Notes under the pieces: generated by a model
Told to the model about the DNA's origin: nothing
The model's input: the letters and a program-made list of their open reading frames with translations, nothing else
The model's database searches: none
In this document: piece after piece, positions 1 through 7,300 of the stretch
Position numbering within the stretch: the first letter of the stretch is position 1
Layout of the letters: every line of letters starts with the position of its first letter
Position numbers and translations under genes: made by a program
Origin: an uncultured bacterium
Lineage (GTDB): Bacteria > Hydrogenedentota > Hydrogenedentia > Hydrogenedentales > CAITNO01
Direction: 5' to 3'
Assembly (NCBI GenBank): GCA_937923585.1
Contig: CALDSM010000895.1
Coordinates: 1-11,854, forward strand
DNA: 11,854 bases

Positions 1-95
1 AAACGGTGACTGTCGGGGGCTCGTTTCTTCCCGGAAATATCATATGATCCGGTTGTTTGCACCGTCTCGAACCGGAGCAGGAGCAAGAGTCAGTG
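1..95. other. Downstream flank of the first gene, no gene seen
   Basis: These 95 bases lie beyond the stop codon of the minus-strand gene that ends at 96. They contain a 10-base perfect palindrome, ATCATATGAT, at 39-48, and a possible 6-bp stem (CCGGTT at 49-54 with AACCGG at 70-75, loop of 15). There is no T-run after the stem on the minus strand, so I do not call a terminator. No coding frame with a credible start is visible. Confidence 0.4.
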
Positions 96-1283
96 TTACA
101 GCCCTGAAGGCAGCGGTACGGGCGTGGGCGGGGGCTGGTCGCCCTGGCTGACCGGGGGCTCAATGGGAAACCCCGATTCGGCGCCCGGGAGCACCGGCAT
201 CAGGTTCTCATCGCTTTCCATTTCAGGCAGGGGGGGCAGTCCCGGCATGCCCTCGGCTTCCGGCGCTTTCGGCGGCACGGGGCGGGACGGGTCCAGGTAG
301 CGCAGGATGACCTCGCGGTCCGGAACAAGCACCTCGGCGGCGATCTTTTCCAGAATGCGCCGGGTCTCGGCCTTGACGCCGGGATCGCTGGCGCTGTCGG
401 GATCGATATGCACGGCGATCAGTTCCGCAAACTTGGCAATGCCGATGCCTGCAAGTTGGTCCCTGGTGGCCTTTTCGATCTCCGGCGGCTTTTCCCCGAC
501 CAACGCCGCGGAAGACACCGGCTGGCCCGTTTCCTTCACGAGGGCGGCAATCTTTGCGTCGGCGGAGAATGCCTCGTTGTAGCGCTTCATGAGGCGGCCA
601 AAATTCACCCGCATGCTTTCTGTCTGGAAAGACGGGTCTTCCAGAGGGTGGCTGCTGGCCGAGTCCAAAGCCCGGCCAAATTCGCCGGAATACCCCGTGC
701 CGGTGTCACCGAGGAACATGGACAGCAGAGAGGGATTCTTCTGGTCCGGTGCGAGTTTGTCCAGCACAAAACGCCGCAGCGCGATGTCTTCGTCACGGCC
801 CTCGATAATCTTGGCGATGACCCGGATGTCGTTGTCATCCCGGATGAGCAGGGGGAAGTATTCGAGCGCCAGCATGGCGTTTTCCCACACCTGCCGGTCG
901 GCCTCCGCAGCCGGCCTGCCGGCTTTCTGGCGGCGCGCTGCAATGGCGCCTTCATGGGCGGCGCGGACCAGATCCGATCCCCGCAGGTTGCGGAACTCCT
1001 CGAAGGGATAGTCGGGCCGCAGGTCGCCCGAACGGCCGGCCGACCGGCCGGGGCGTGGCGGCATGTTCTTGGCGCGCACCATAAGATCCCGGACCACATC
1101 CCAGTAACTCACAATCACCTTTGACGGGGCGGAAGGCGGGGCACTTTCCGGCACCACCACGCCGGAAGGCCTGTTGAAGGGCGCCGGCGCGCTGGGCGGC
1201 ATGGGGGGGGGCGGCGTGTCCTGGCCGAACGCGGCCCATGCCGCAAGCGCCGCACAAGCCAACGCTGAATGGATTCTTGTCAT
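96..1283 (-). CDS. Unrecognised exported proline-rich protein
   Basis: A 395-residue protein that I do not recognise. The first 20 residues (MTRIHSALACAALAAWAAFG) look like a signal peptide with cleavage near residue 20, so it is probably periplasmic or secreted. Two proline-rich, presumably disordered stretches (about residues 23-55 and 335-395) flank a charged, largely helical core (about 58-330). The part around 130-190 has alternating hydrophobic and charged positions that could be HEAT-like helical pairs, but no repeat unit is clear enough to claim. No catalytic motif or membrane segment is visible after the signal. The ATG start is supported by AGGA about six bases upstream on the minus strand. 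The gene follows the LAB_N protein by 127 bases on the same strand and has its own -10-like element, so it is probably transcribed separately. Reality of the gene is likely; function is unknown. Confidence 0.8.
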   Translation of the reverse strand: MTRIHSALACAALAAWAAFGQDTPPPPMPPSAPAPFNRPSGVVVPESAPPSAPSKVIVSYWDVVRDLMVRAKNMPPRPGRSAGRSGDLRPDYPFEEFRNLRGSDLVRAAHEGAIAARRQKAGRPAAEADRQVWENAMLALEYFPLLIRDDNDIRVIAKIIEGRDEDIALRRFVLDKLAPDQKNPSLLSMFLGDTGTGYSGEFGRALDSASSHPLEDPSFQTESMRVNFGRLMKRYNEAFSADAKIAALVKETGQPVSSAALVGEKPPEIEKATRDQLAGIGIAKFAELIAVHIDPDSASDPGVKAETRRILEKIAAEVLVPDREVILRYLDPSRPVPPKAPEAEGMPGLPPLPEMESDENLMPVLPGAESGFPIEPPVSQGDQPPPTPVPLPSGL

Positions 1284-1296
1284 TGGTGTTCCTGAG

Positions 1297-1332
1297 CCGC
1301 CGGATTCCGGCGGGACTATATATTACTATAGT
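1297..1332 (-). promoter_or_regulatory. Candidate promoter -10 region with leader hairpin for the 96-1283 gene
   Basis: Read on the minus strand, two TATAGT hexamers lie at 1325-1330 and 1315-1320, the latter about 32 bases before the ATG. The first is inside a palindromic ACTATAGT octamer (1325-1332). Immediately downstream is a perfect 7-bp inverted repeat, CCGCCGG-ATT-CCGGCGG (1297-1313), which would fall at or just after the transcription start. No convincing -35 hexamer is seen. This is a motif-based inference only. Confidence 0.35.
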
Positions 1333-1410
1333 GGGTCGGGGCGGTCGAAAAACAGGTGCAGACACGCTTTTCAAACTGCCGAACGGCGGGTTGGCTGCCG
1401 TCCTTCGGCG

Positions 1411-2112
1411 CTATTCGCCGGACGGCGCCCGTCCCGCGCGGATCAGCATGACGTTGCGCACGTACACCGGCAGCGTCGCCATCATTCCGGCCACATTAAT
1501 CCATTCCTGCCGCTGCACGTAGGAGGACATGAGCAGCAGCGACGCCGCAATGCTCAGATACCAGAACGAACGCGGGATGACACTGCGCTTCTTCACCTCG
1601 GTGACCACCCACTGGACGGCGAACCGGGCGGCGAACAGGCTCTGCCCAATCACCCCCACGCCGATCCAGAACCAGGTGCGCACGATGACCTCGCGGGTCT
1701 CGTTGCGGACCTCGTGGTATTCGTGGAGCCATGTCCAGGCCACCATGACCACGCTTACGAGCAGGAATACCCCGACGGCACCCTGAAACAGCAGCGATGC
1801 GCGGCGGGTCAGTGTTCCCTTCTCATTCCAGATGTGGACAAGGTTGCGGGCATAGACGATGCTGTTGAAGCCGTAACTCAGCGCCGCCACGGGGGAGTTC
1901 AGGTAGATGACCCCGTAGAGCAGCAGCGCCACCGATCCCACGCCGCTCATGTACCAGAAGATCACCGGCATGACGCTTCGGCCCGCCCGCTCGGAGACAA
2001 TCCACTGGACGTAGAAGCGCCCGAAGAAAATCACGGCGCCGGCCGCGCCCACGACATGCCACAGGAGCGACCAGAGTGATTCATCCGTGCCCAACAGCGA
2101 GTTCACAAACAC
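1411..2112 (-). CDS. Membrane protein with two tandem lipid-A-biosynthesis N-terminal (LAB_N) domains
   Basis: A 233-residue integral membrane protein. Two copies of the LAB_N domain (the segment found in front of some lipid-A-disaccharide synthases, and also alone) occupy about residues 15-95 and 147-225. Both show the same pattern: RF-x-VQW-[IV]-V-x-E, then RSV-[MI]-P, then FWY-[ML]-S (residues 32-56 and 163-187), followed by hydrophobic helices and a [VY]-x-RN motif (N90, N220). The two copies are joined by a transmembrane helix (about 108-128) and a polar stretch (129-146). LAB_N is distantly like the PQ-loop transporter fold, in which two three-helix units pack together, so this could be a complete two-unit transporter-like protein; that is inference. 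No LpxB glycosyltransferase domain is attached. Start is GTG at 2112; a second GTG six bases downstream (2104-2106) is also compatible with the GGGAAAGG ribosome-binding site. Role in lipid A or envelope glycolipid handling is suggested by family only. Confidence 0.85.
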   Translation of the reverse strand: MFVNSLLGTDESLWSLLWHVVGAAGAVIFFGRFYVQWIVSERAGRSVMPVIFWYMSGVGSVALLLYGVIYLNSPVAALSYGFNSIVYARNLVHIWNEKGTLTRRASLLFQGAVGVFLLVSVVMVAWTWLHEYHEVRNETREVIVRTWFWIGVGVIGQSLFAARFAVQWVVTEVKKRSVIPRSFWYLSIAASLLLMSSYVQRQEWINVAGMMATLPVYVRNVMLIRAGRAPSGE

Positions 2113-2145
2113 ACCTTTCCCTGAACTGGTTCCGAAGAAGGGCAG

Positions 2146-2151
2146 AGTATA
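2146..2151 (-). promoter_or_regulatory. Candidate -10 element for the LAB_N gene
   Basis: TATACT on the minus strand, about 33 bases before the GTG start at 2112, fits a sigma-70-type -10 hexamer at a sensible distance. The region 17-18 bases upstream has no good -35 match. It sits just downstream of the palindromic repeat at 2211-2281, so the gene appears to have its own promoter rather than relying on read-through from the symporter gene. Confidence 0.35.
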
Positions 2152-2210
2152 GCACGGTGCGCAAGGGAAGTTCTTTTTGCGGCCTGTGGGAACGTTGGAG
2201 CGCCGCCCTA

Positions 2211-2281
2211 CTGGGAGCGCCGGCGTCCCGCCGGCTGCCTTCGCGCAACAACACAGCCGGCGGGGACGCCGGCGCTCCCAG
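2211..2281. repeat. Long GC-rich palindromic repeat (possible terminator of the symporter gene)
   Basis: A near-perfect inverted repeat. The left arm (2211-2237) begins CTGGGAGCGCCGGCGTCCCG. The right arm (2254-2281) is its reverse complement with a single extra G, leaving a 16-base loop (2238-2253). Just to the left, GGAGCGCCG occurs once more (2197-2205), as if part of a second copy. The element starts six bases past the stop codon of the symporter gene. It would form a very stable hairpin in RNA from either strand and could stop transcription or protect the messenger 3' end, although no T-run follows. Translated across, it gives the 'GAPASRRLP...GGDAGAPS' string that I recall as common in intergenic repeats of such genomes, so I expect it to be a dispersed REP-like or MITE-like sequence. 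The genome-wide distribution cannot be seen here. Confidence 0.8.
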
Positions 2282-2286
2282 TGTGC

Positions 2287-4020
2287 TCAGTCTTCAGTCA
2301 GGCGTTGATACCAGGTCTTGTAGAGCACGAGGCTGAGGATTGCCACGACGGCGAAGGCCGCGGCGGATTCGGCGAAGCGGTGCAGCACGAGGTAGACCGG
2401 GCACAGCCACATGGCGATGAGCCAGGGGATGCCGATGACGACATTCATCATGTCGTTCAGGAAGGTGGCGTTGGCCTCGCGGGCGAGACCGGTCTCGTCG
2501 GCGACGGGCTTCCAGAAACCCGCGGGCCGGACCTCGCGGTAGAAGCGCAACAGCGTTTCGCGATCGGTGGGCTCGGTCAGCAGCGCCACGGCCACGGTGA
2601 TCAGCAGCACCACGCCGGCGATGGCCGGAAAAGTCTCGTAAAGCGGCATCTTGGAGAAGGTGGGCACGAGCGCCTGGATCAGCGACAGCAGCATGCCGGA
2701 GAGCGTGCCCGCGGCGTAGGCCCAGCCGTTGACGCGCCACCAGTACCAGCGCAGCACGTTGGGCAGGAGCACGCCCGCGCCGAGCGTGCCCATGATCCAG
2801 GTGAACATTTGGTTGATGGACGAGGCGGCGAAGCTGACCGCGATACCCATGAGCACCAGCAGCGCCGATGAGGCGTAGCTGGCCAGAATCAACTGGCGCT
2901 GCGTGGCGCGCGGGTTCAGGTATTTGTGGTAGATGTCCTTGACGATGTAGCTCGCGCCGCCGTTGACGGTGGAGTTGAACGTGGCCAGGAAGCCGGACAG
3001 CAGCGCGGCAAGCACAATGCCGCGCACGCCCGTGGGCAGCATGTCCTGAATCACCGACGGCAGCACCTTTTCCGGGTCGCCCTGCTTGGCCAGCCCCACG
3101 ATGCCCATCGCGGCCAGCGCCATGGCCATGGGCCAGCGCACGGTGTGGATGGCGCCCCAAAGCGCGCCGAGTTTGGACGCCTCTTTCGGCGTCTTGGCGG
3201 CGAGGAAGCGCTGGAAGTCGTACAACTGCTCCGGGCCGGAGAAGGAGAGCAGCATGCCCTTGAACACCCAGATCATGAGCAACACGCCGAACAGTTCATA
3301 CTCCGCGGAGCCGTCGGGCGAATTGAAGCGCCACACCGGCATGAGGCTGCCCCAGTCCGGTGCGACGGCCGCCTGCAGCGCCTCGGGCGCGACCCTGGTG
3401 AAGCCGAGCCAGGCAATCATTATTGCTCCGACGGACAGCACGATGGTCTGGAAGATTTCGACCAGCACGACGCCCTGGAACCCGCCGACGATGACATAGG
3501 CGCCCGTGATGCCGAGGATCAGCACGGCGCAGACGTGCTCGCTGAAGGGCAGGAACACCGCGCCGAACTTGCCCATGCCCACCGCGCCGTAGGCGAGGAA
3601 CGCGGTGATTGTGAGTACAGCGTAGAGCGTGTAGGAGGCGCGGGCCAGTTCCCCGGCGCGGCCCGAACCGAAGCGGGTCTCCATCCATTCCGCGCCGGTC
3701 ATCACGCCGGAACGGCGTATCCACTTGCCCATGTAGGTCATGTAGAACACGGGGATAATGAATCCCCAGATCCACTGCACCCACATGCCCTTGAGGCCCA
3801 TGGTCACAAAGAGTCCGACGATCCACATCGTGCCGGTGATGTCGAAGTAGGACGAACTGCCCGACATGGCCAGCGCCCACCACGGAAGTTGGCGTTCACC
3901 GAGGAAGTAACTGCCGATGTCCTTCGCGGCCCGGCGCTTCATGATCAGGCCGAGCGTGACCACAACGGCCAGGTAAACCACCATCACCGCCGCGTCAATG
4001 CCGTTTAAACGCAATGCCAT
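2287..4020 (-). CDS. Sodium:solute symporter family protein
   Basis: A 577-residue polytopic inner-membrane protein of the SSS (SLC5-like) family, which imports a small organic solute together with sodium. Family hallmarks are the N-terminal helix followed by a YFLGERQLPWW motif (residues 38-48), the GG-FQGVVLVEIFQ stretch (179-191) that matches the family signature GG-x(n)-TD-x-x-Q although the usual TD is replaced by EI-type residues, and the helix-8 region ending in NSTVNGGASYIVKDIY (349-364), the counterpart of the sodium-site helix in characterised members. I count roughly 13-14 hydrophobic segments. Length is typical for the sugar-transporter branch. ATG at 4020 is preceded by GGAAGGAT at a spacing of about five bases. 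The substrate cannot be read from sequence. The neighbouring secreted GH38-like glycosidase makes a hexose or a mannoside product a reasonable guess, but a 366-base repeat-filled gap separates the two genes. Confidence 0.93.
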   Translation of the reverse strand: MALRLNGIDAAVMVVYLAVVVTLGLIMKRRAAKDIGSYFLGERQLPWWALAMSGSSSYFDITGTMWIVGLFVTMGLKGMWVQWIWGFIIPVFYMTYMGKWIRRSGVMTGAEWMETRFGSGRAGELARASYTLYAVLTITAFLAYGAVGMGKFGAVFLPFSEHVCAVLILGITGAYVIVGGFQGVVLVEIFQTIVLSVGAIMIAWLGFTRVAPEALQAAVAPDWGSLMPVWRFNSPDGSAEYELFGVLLMIWVFKGMLLSFSGPEQLYDFQRFLAAKTPKEASKLGALWGAIHTVRWPMAMALAAMGIVGLAKQGDPEKVLPSVIQDMLPTGVRGIVLAALLSGFLATFNSTVNGGASYIVKDIYHKYLNPRATQRQLILASYASSALLVLMGIAVSFAASSINQMFTWIMGTLGAGVLLPNVLRWYWWRVNGWAYAAGTLSGMLLSLIQALVPTFSKMPLYETFPAIAGVVLLITVAVALLTEPTDRETLLRFYREVRPAGFWKPVADETGLAREANATFLNDMMNVVIGIPWLIAMWLCPVYLVLHRFAESAAAFAVVAILSLVLYKTWYQRLTED

Positions 4021-4386
4021 GTCTCATCCTTCCCTAATCGGTAATACCAAAACCATGATTGTCGGCCGCCCCGACCGAAGGTCGTGTTTCGCCCTTTCAG
4101 GGCTTATCCGCTGGTGGCGTCGGTTCCCCGGGGCGTTGCCCCGGGCTGTCTTGTCGTGCGCCTTTGGCGCGTCCGAACCTGAGAGCCGCCGGAAGACCGT
4201 ACCACATCGCACGGAACCACCGGAAGACGCGGAATTGCCGCAAGACCATAACGGTACGCACGGTCCTGAGCGCTGAAGGCGCATTACATGTTAGCCCGGG
4301 GCAACGCCCCGGGGACTGGGTACAACACGAAATTCAAGCACTGAAAGCACGATACAAACACATCTCCTTGTTGCCTGCCACGATGG
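4021..4386. other. Intergenic region holding a composite palindromic repeat
   Basis: This 366-base gap between the symporter start and the glycosidase stop has no credible gene. Bases 4021-4080 carry the symporter ribosome-binding site and a TATTAC hexamer on the minus strand that is only a weak -10 candidate. Bases 4081-4360 are the composite inverted repeat described separately. The remaining 26 bases (4361-4386) lead into the glycosidase stop codon and show nothing notable. Confidence 0.6.
4081..4360. repeat. Composite REP-like inverted repeat of about 280 bp
   Basis: The two ends face each other. Outer arms 4081-4105 and 4336-4360 are diverged reverse complements (GCCCTTTCAGGGC on the left against GCACTGAAAGCAC on the right). 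Inner arms 4125-4147 and 4293-4315 are perfect 23-base reverse complements beginning TCCCCGGGGCGTTGCCCCGG. They are followed inward by related GCGCCTT-type segments (4158-4170 and 4270-4283). Each arm also folds on itself: GCCCT-TTC-AGGGC, CCCGGGGC-GTT-GCCCCGGG and GCGCC-TTT-GGCGC. The roughly 100-base centre (4171-4269) holds three irregularly spaced copies of a CCGGAAGAC-like string (4189-4197, 4220-4228, and CCGCAAGAC at 4238-4246). No transposase is present. It resembles dispersed REP-type elements whose shadow translation reads 'SPGRCPGLS', a string I recall from other genomes. It may end transcription of the glycosidase gene. Confidence 0.75.
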
Positions 4387-7300
4387 TTATTGTGTCTTGA
4401 TCGTCACCGACACCATGCCGCGGCCGGGCACGGTCACTTTGCCCGAGGCGGGCAGCGGCACGCCGTTGTCGCCGAAGAGGTCCGTCTTGGACATGGCGCC
4501 TGCGCGCACGCCCGGCAGCGTGATCGTCGTCACGGCGGGCTCATAGGACGGGTTGTAGAGCCGCGCCATGATCCGGCCTTCCTGCGGCAACAGTTCGCCG
4601 AGCAGCACGGGTCCGTTGTCGAGGCGCAGGTAGGAGGCTTCGGCGGGCATGCCGGTGGCGGCGCAGGCCAGGGCGCAGTTTCGGTCGGGCGTGAGGTCGA
4701 GCGTGCGCGCCCAACCGAAGCGCGTGGCGGCAACGGTGTCAAAGGGCGTGTCGGACAGCCTGACCGAGAAGGTGCAGCGGATGTCGCCGCCCTGCGAGGC
4801 TTTGTAGTTCGTGTGCCAGTAATTGTTGAACACGTAGGCATAGAGGATGTTGCGGTTGCCGCCGTTGCGGGCGGGCCAGATGCCGCGGTTGAGTTCGCCG
4901 ACGGTGAACATGGGCGTGTCCACGGACGCCACGCAGGCCGACAGCGCGCTGTCGCCGACGGCGGCGAAGGTGTTGACGGCGTGCCACTCACGGCAGGCGC
5001 CGGGCATCTGCTCCTGATCCACCGCGGCGATGCCGTAGGGCAGTTCCATGTAGGCGTTGGTCTCGTCGGCCTTGTTCAGGCCGAAGGGGAACGCGAAATA
5101 GCCGCCCTCCTTTTCCAGCGTTTCGGTCTTGTGCAGGACGTTGACGAAGTCCATGGTGCCGTCGCGGTGGATGACAAGGTCGGTGTCCACCGGGTCGGCC
5201 TTGCCGCTGCGGGCGATGTGCAGCACGGCGCGCAGCGGGCCGTTCTCGGCCAGCGTGACGGCGGCGGTTTCATGCGTGACGGGCACCAGCAGCGGGGCGG
5301 GTTTGGCGTTGGGATGGATCAGGGCGGTGCCGTTGCCGCCGCTGACGTAGAGGTACTGGTTCATGCCGAGGCCGGAGGCGGTGTCCACCCATTCGCGTCC
5401 CGACTTCAACTCAGTGACACTGTCGAGCGCACCGGTCTTCGGGTTGATGTGGAAGCGGTAGCCCGCGCCCTTCCAGGTGAAGTCATCGCCGTCTTTGGCC
5501 AGCAACGCAGCGCCTTTGGCGTCCTTGCCGCCGGTCTCTATCGTGTAGAGGCGATAACCTACCGCAGGCACCTGTTTGGCGACAAAGGCCAGGTCGCCGC
5601 CCGCGGTGCGCTGCACCGTTACGGCCTTGCCGGTGGCGGCGTCGCGGATGGCGGTAGCCTTGGTCTCCGCCGGGACCGTGACCAGGATGTCGCGCGCCCA
5701 GGACAGGGGGTTGGACACGTGCAGCGTGCTGCCTTTGTCACCCTTGGCCGACATCGCGCGGAGCGCGGCAATGCCCGCCTGCTCCATGTCGCGGCTTTGG
5801 TCTATGGACCGTGTCGCGTAATCAGCCTTTCGCTTCCACTGGCCGACGGTCTGCGGGTCGTTCGGGTCTCCGATGCTTTGCGCCGCGCCCCAGGTGTGCT
5901 CGTCAAAGTAGACAATCTGTTCCCAGGCCGTGTCGAGTGCCTTGAGCGGGGCGTCTTTCTTCGCCCCGCGGGCCTGCGCCAGCGCCATCCATTTCTCGGC
6001 GGTGTTCACGTGCGCCTTGGCCCAGCGGGATTTCGCCGTTTCGGCGGCGGTGGAGGCGGCGCCGTCCTCCCAGAAACTGCCCATGTCACCGCGGTAGACC
6101 GGCAGCGCCTCGGCGAAGTTCTTCTCCACGTATTCAAAATACTCGTCGGGCCGGGCGATGATGAACTTGGGGAAGTCCCAGGTCTTGTTCCATTCCTCGG
6201 CAACCTCGGCGTAGCGCGGCGTCATGACGGTGTTGTCCACAAACGCGCCGTTGATGAAGATGGCGTCGCAGGGATAGTCGGGCCGCACGAATTTCTTCAT
6301 GAACCGCGGCAGTTCGCGCTCCACGGCGGCCATGCTCTCGTTCATGCGGATCTGGTTGGCCTGGAAATAGGTGATCGTGTGCATGGTGAGCACGCGCGAG
6401 CCGTCGAGCCCCTCCCACCAGTAGGGGGACTGCACCGTTTCCTTTTCGGCGTGCATGAAGGACGGGCCGCGGTCCTCGTTGATGGCTTCGGCGAAGTACT
6501 TCACACCCGCCTGCCCCAGGAACATGGGCAGCGTGCCGATGGTGCTGGGCACGTCGTTGAGCGAGGCCATGGTGACCGGCACGCCCAGCGCGCGGCCGTA
6601 CAACTGCGCGGGCTGCAGCACTCGGACCAGTTCCTCGCCGGAGCAGATGCCGGTGAGCATGTTAAGGTAGAGGGCCGTCAGGCCCATGCGCCCCTCTTTG
6701 ATGCGCTGCTCCAGCACGGGGAACTTGTCCGGGGCAAGCTGGCGGAACCAGTCCAACTGCGCAAAGACTTCCAGGTTGTACTTGTAGTTCGGCAGCCGGT
6801 CGCAGGCCTCCAGCGCGCCGACGGCGTTGTCCACGTGGAGCTGCATGCATTTTTCCTGCAGGTCCGTGTAGCCGATGTCGGTGTGGGCCGAAGCGGCCAC
6901 AAACACCTTCCACTGCTTCTCGGGCTGGGCGTCAAAAGAGGCGGATGTCTCCTTGTCGCCGACCTTGAGCGTCACCCTGCGCTTCTCGGCCTGGGTAAAC
7001 GGGTCCACCAGCAGCGGGATCGAGCTTTCCCCCTGGGCCAGCGTGATTTGCTGCGGCGCGGCGCCGCCTTGGAGCCCGAGTGTGGCTGCTCCGTCGAGTC
7101 CCTCGTTCTCCACCTCCACGAGCACCGCCTGCTTCATCACGCCGTCCACCATTTTGAACATGGGCGTGCAGGCGGCGTCAATGCGTTCCACCTGCGGCGC
7201 GGTGGGCACGCCCTCCTCCAGTTTCACCGAGTCGTACAGCATCCAGGACCCGGCGGTGGTGGTGAGCACCAGTTCATTACTGCCGCGCTTCATCCAGGCG

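Noticed and set aside
49..75. Hairpin as a terminator of the gene ending at 96
   Set aside because: The stem is only six base pairs with a 15-base loop and no T-run follows on the minus strand.
2076..2336. A short plus-strand open frame spanning the palindrome at 2211-2281
   Set aside because: Its sequence is mostly translated repeat (ASRRLP...GGDAGAPS) and overlaps the ends of two real genes; no ribosome-binding site.
2926..4008. A 360-codon plus-strand open frame across the symporter gene
   Set aside because: A His/Ala/Gly-rich shadow of the symporter, which has strong family motifs and membrane helices on the other strand.
4189..4246. CRISPR-like or regular direct repeats in the centre of the composite repeat
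   Set aside because: The three CCGGAAGAC-like strings are only nine bases, one is imperfect, and the spacing is irregular (31 and 18 bases).
4059..4400. Short open frames in both directions within the 4081-4360 repeat
   Set aside because: They are translated palindromic repeat, including the familiar SPGRCPGLS string, with no start signal.
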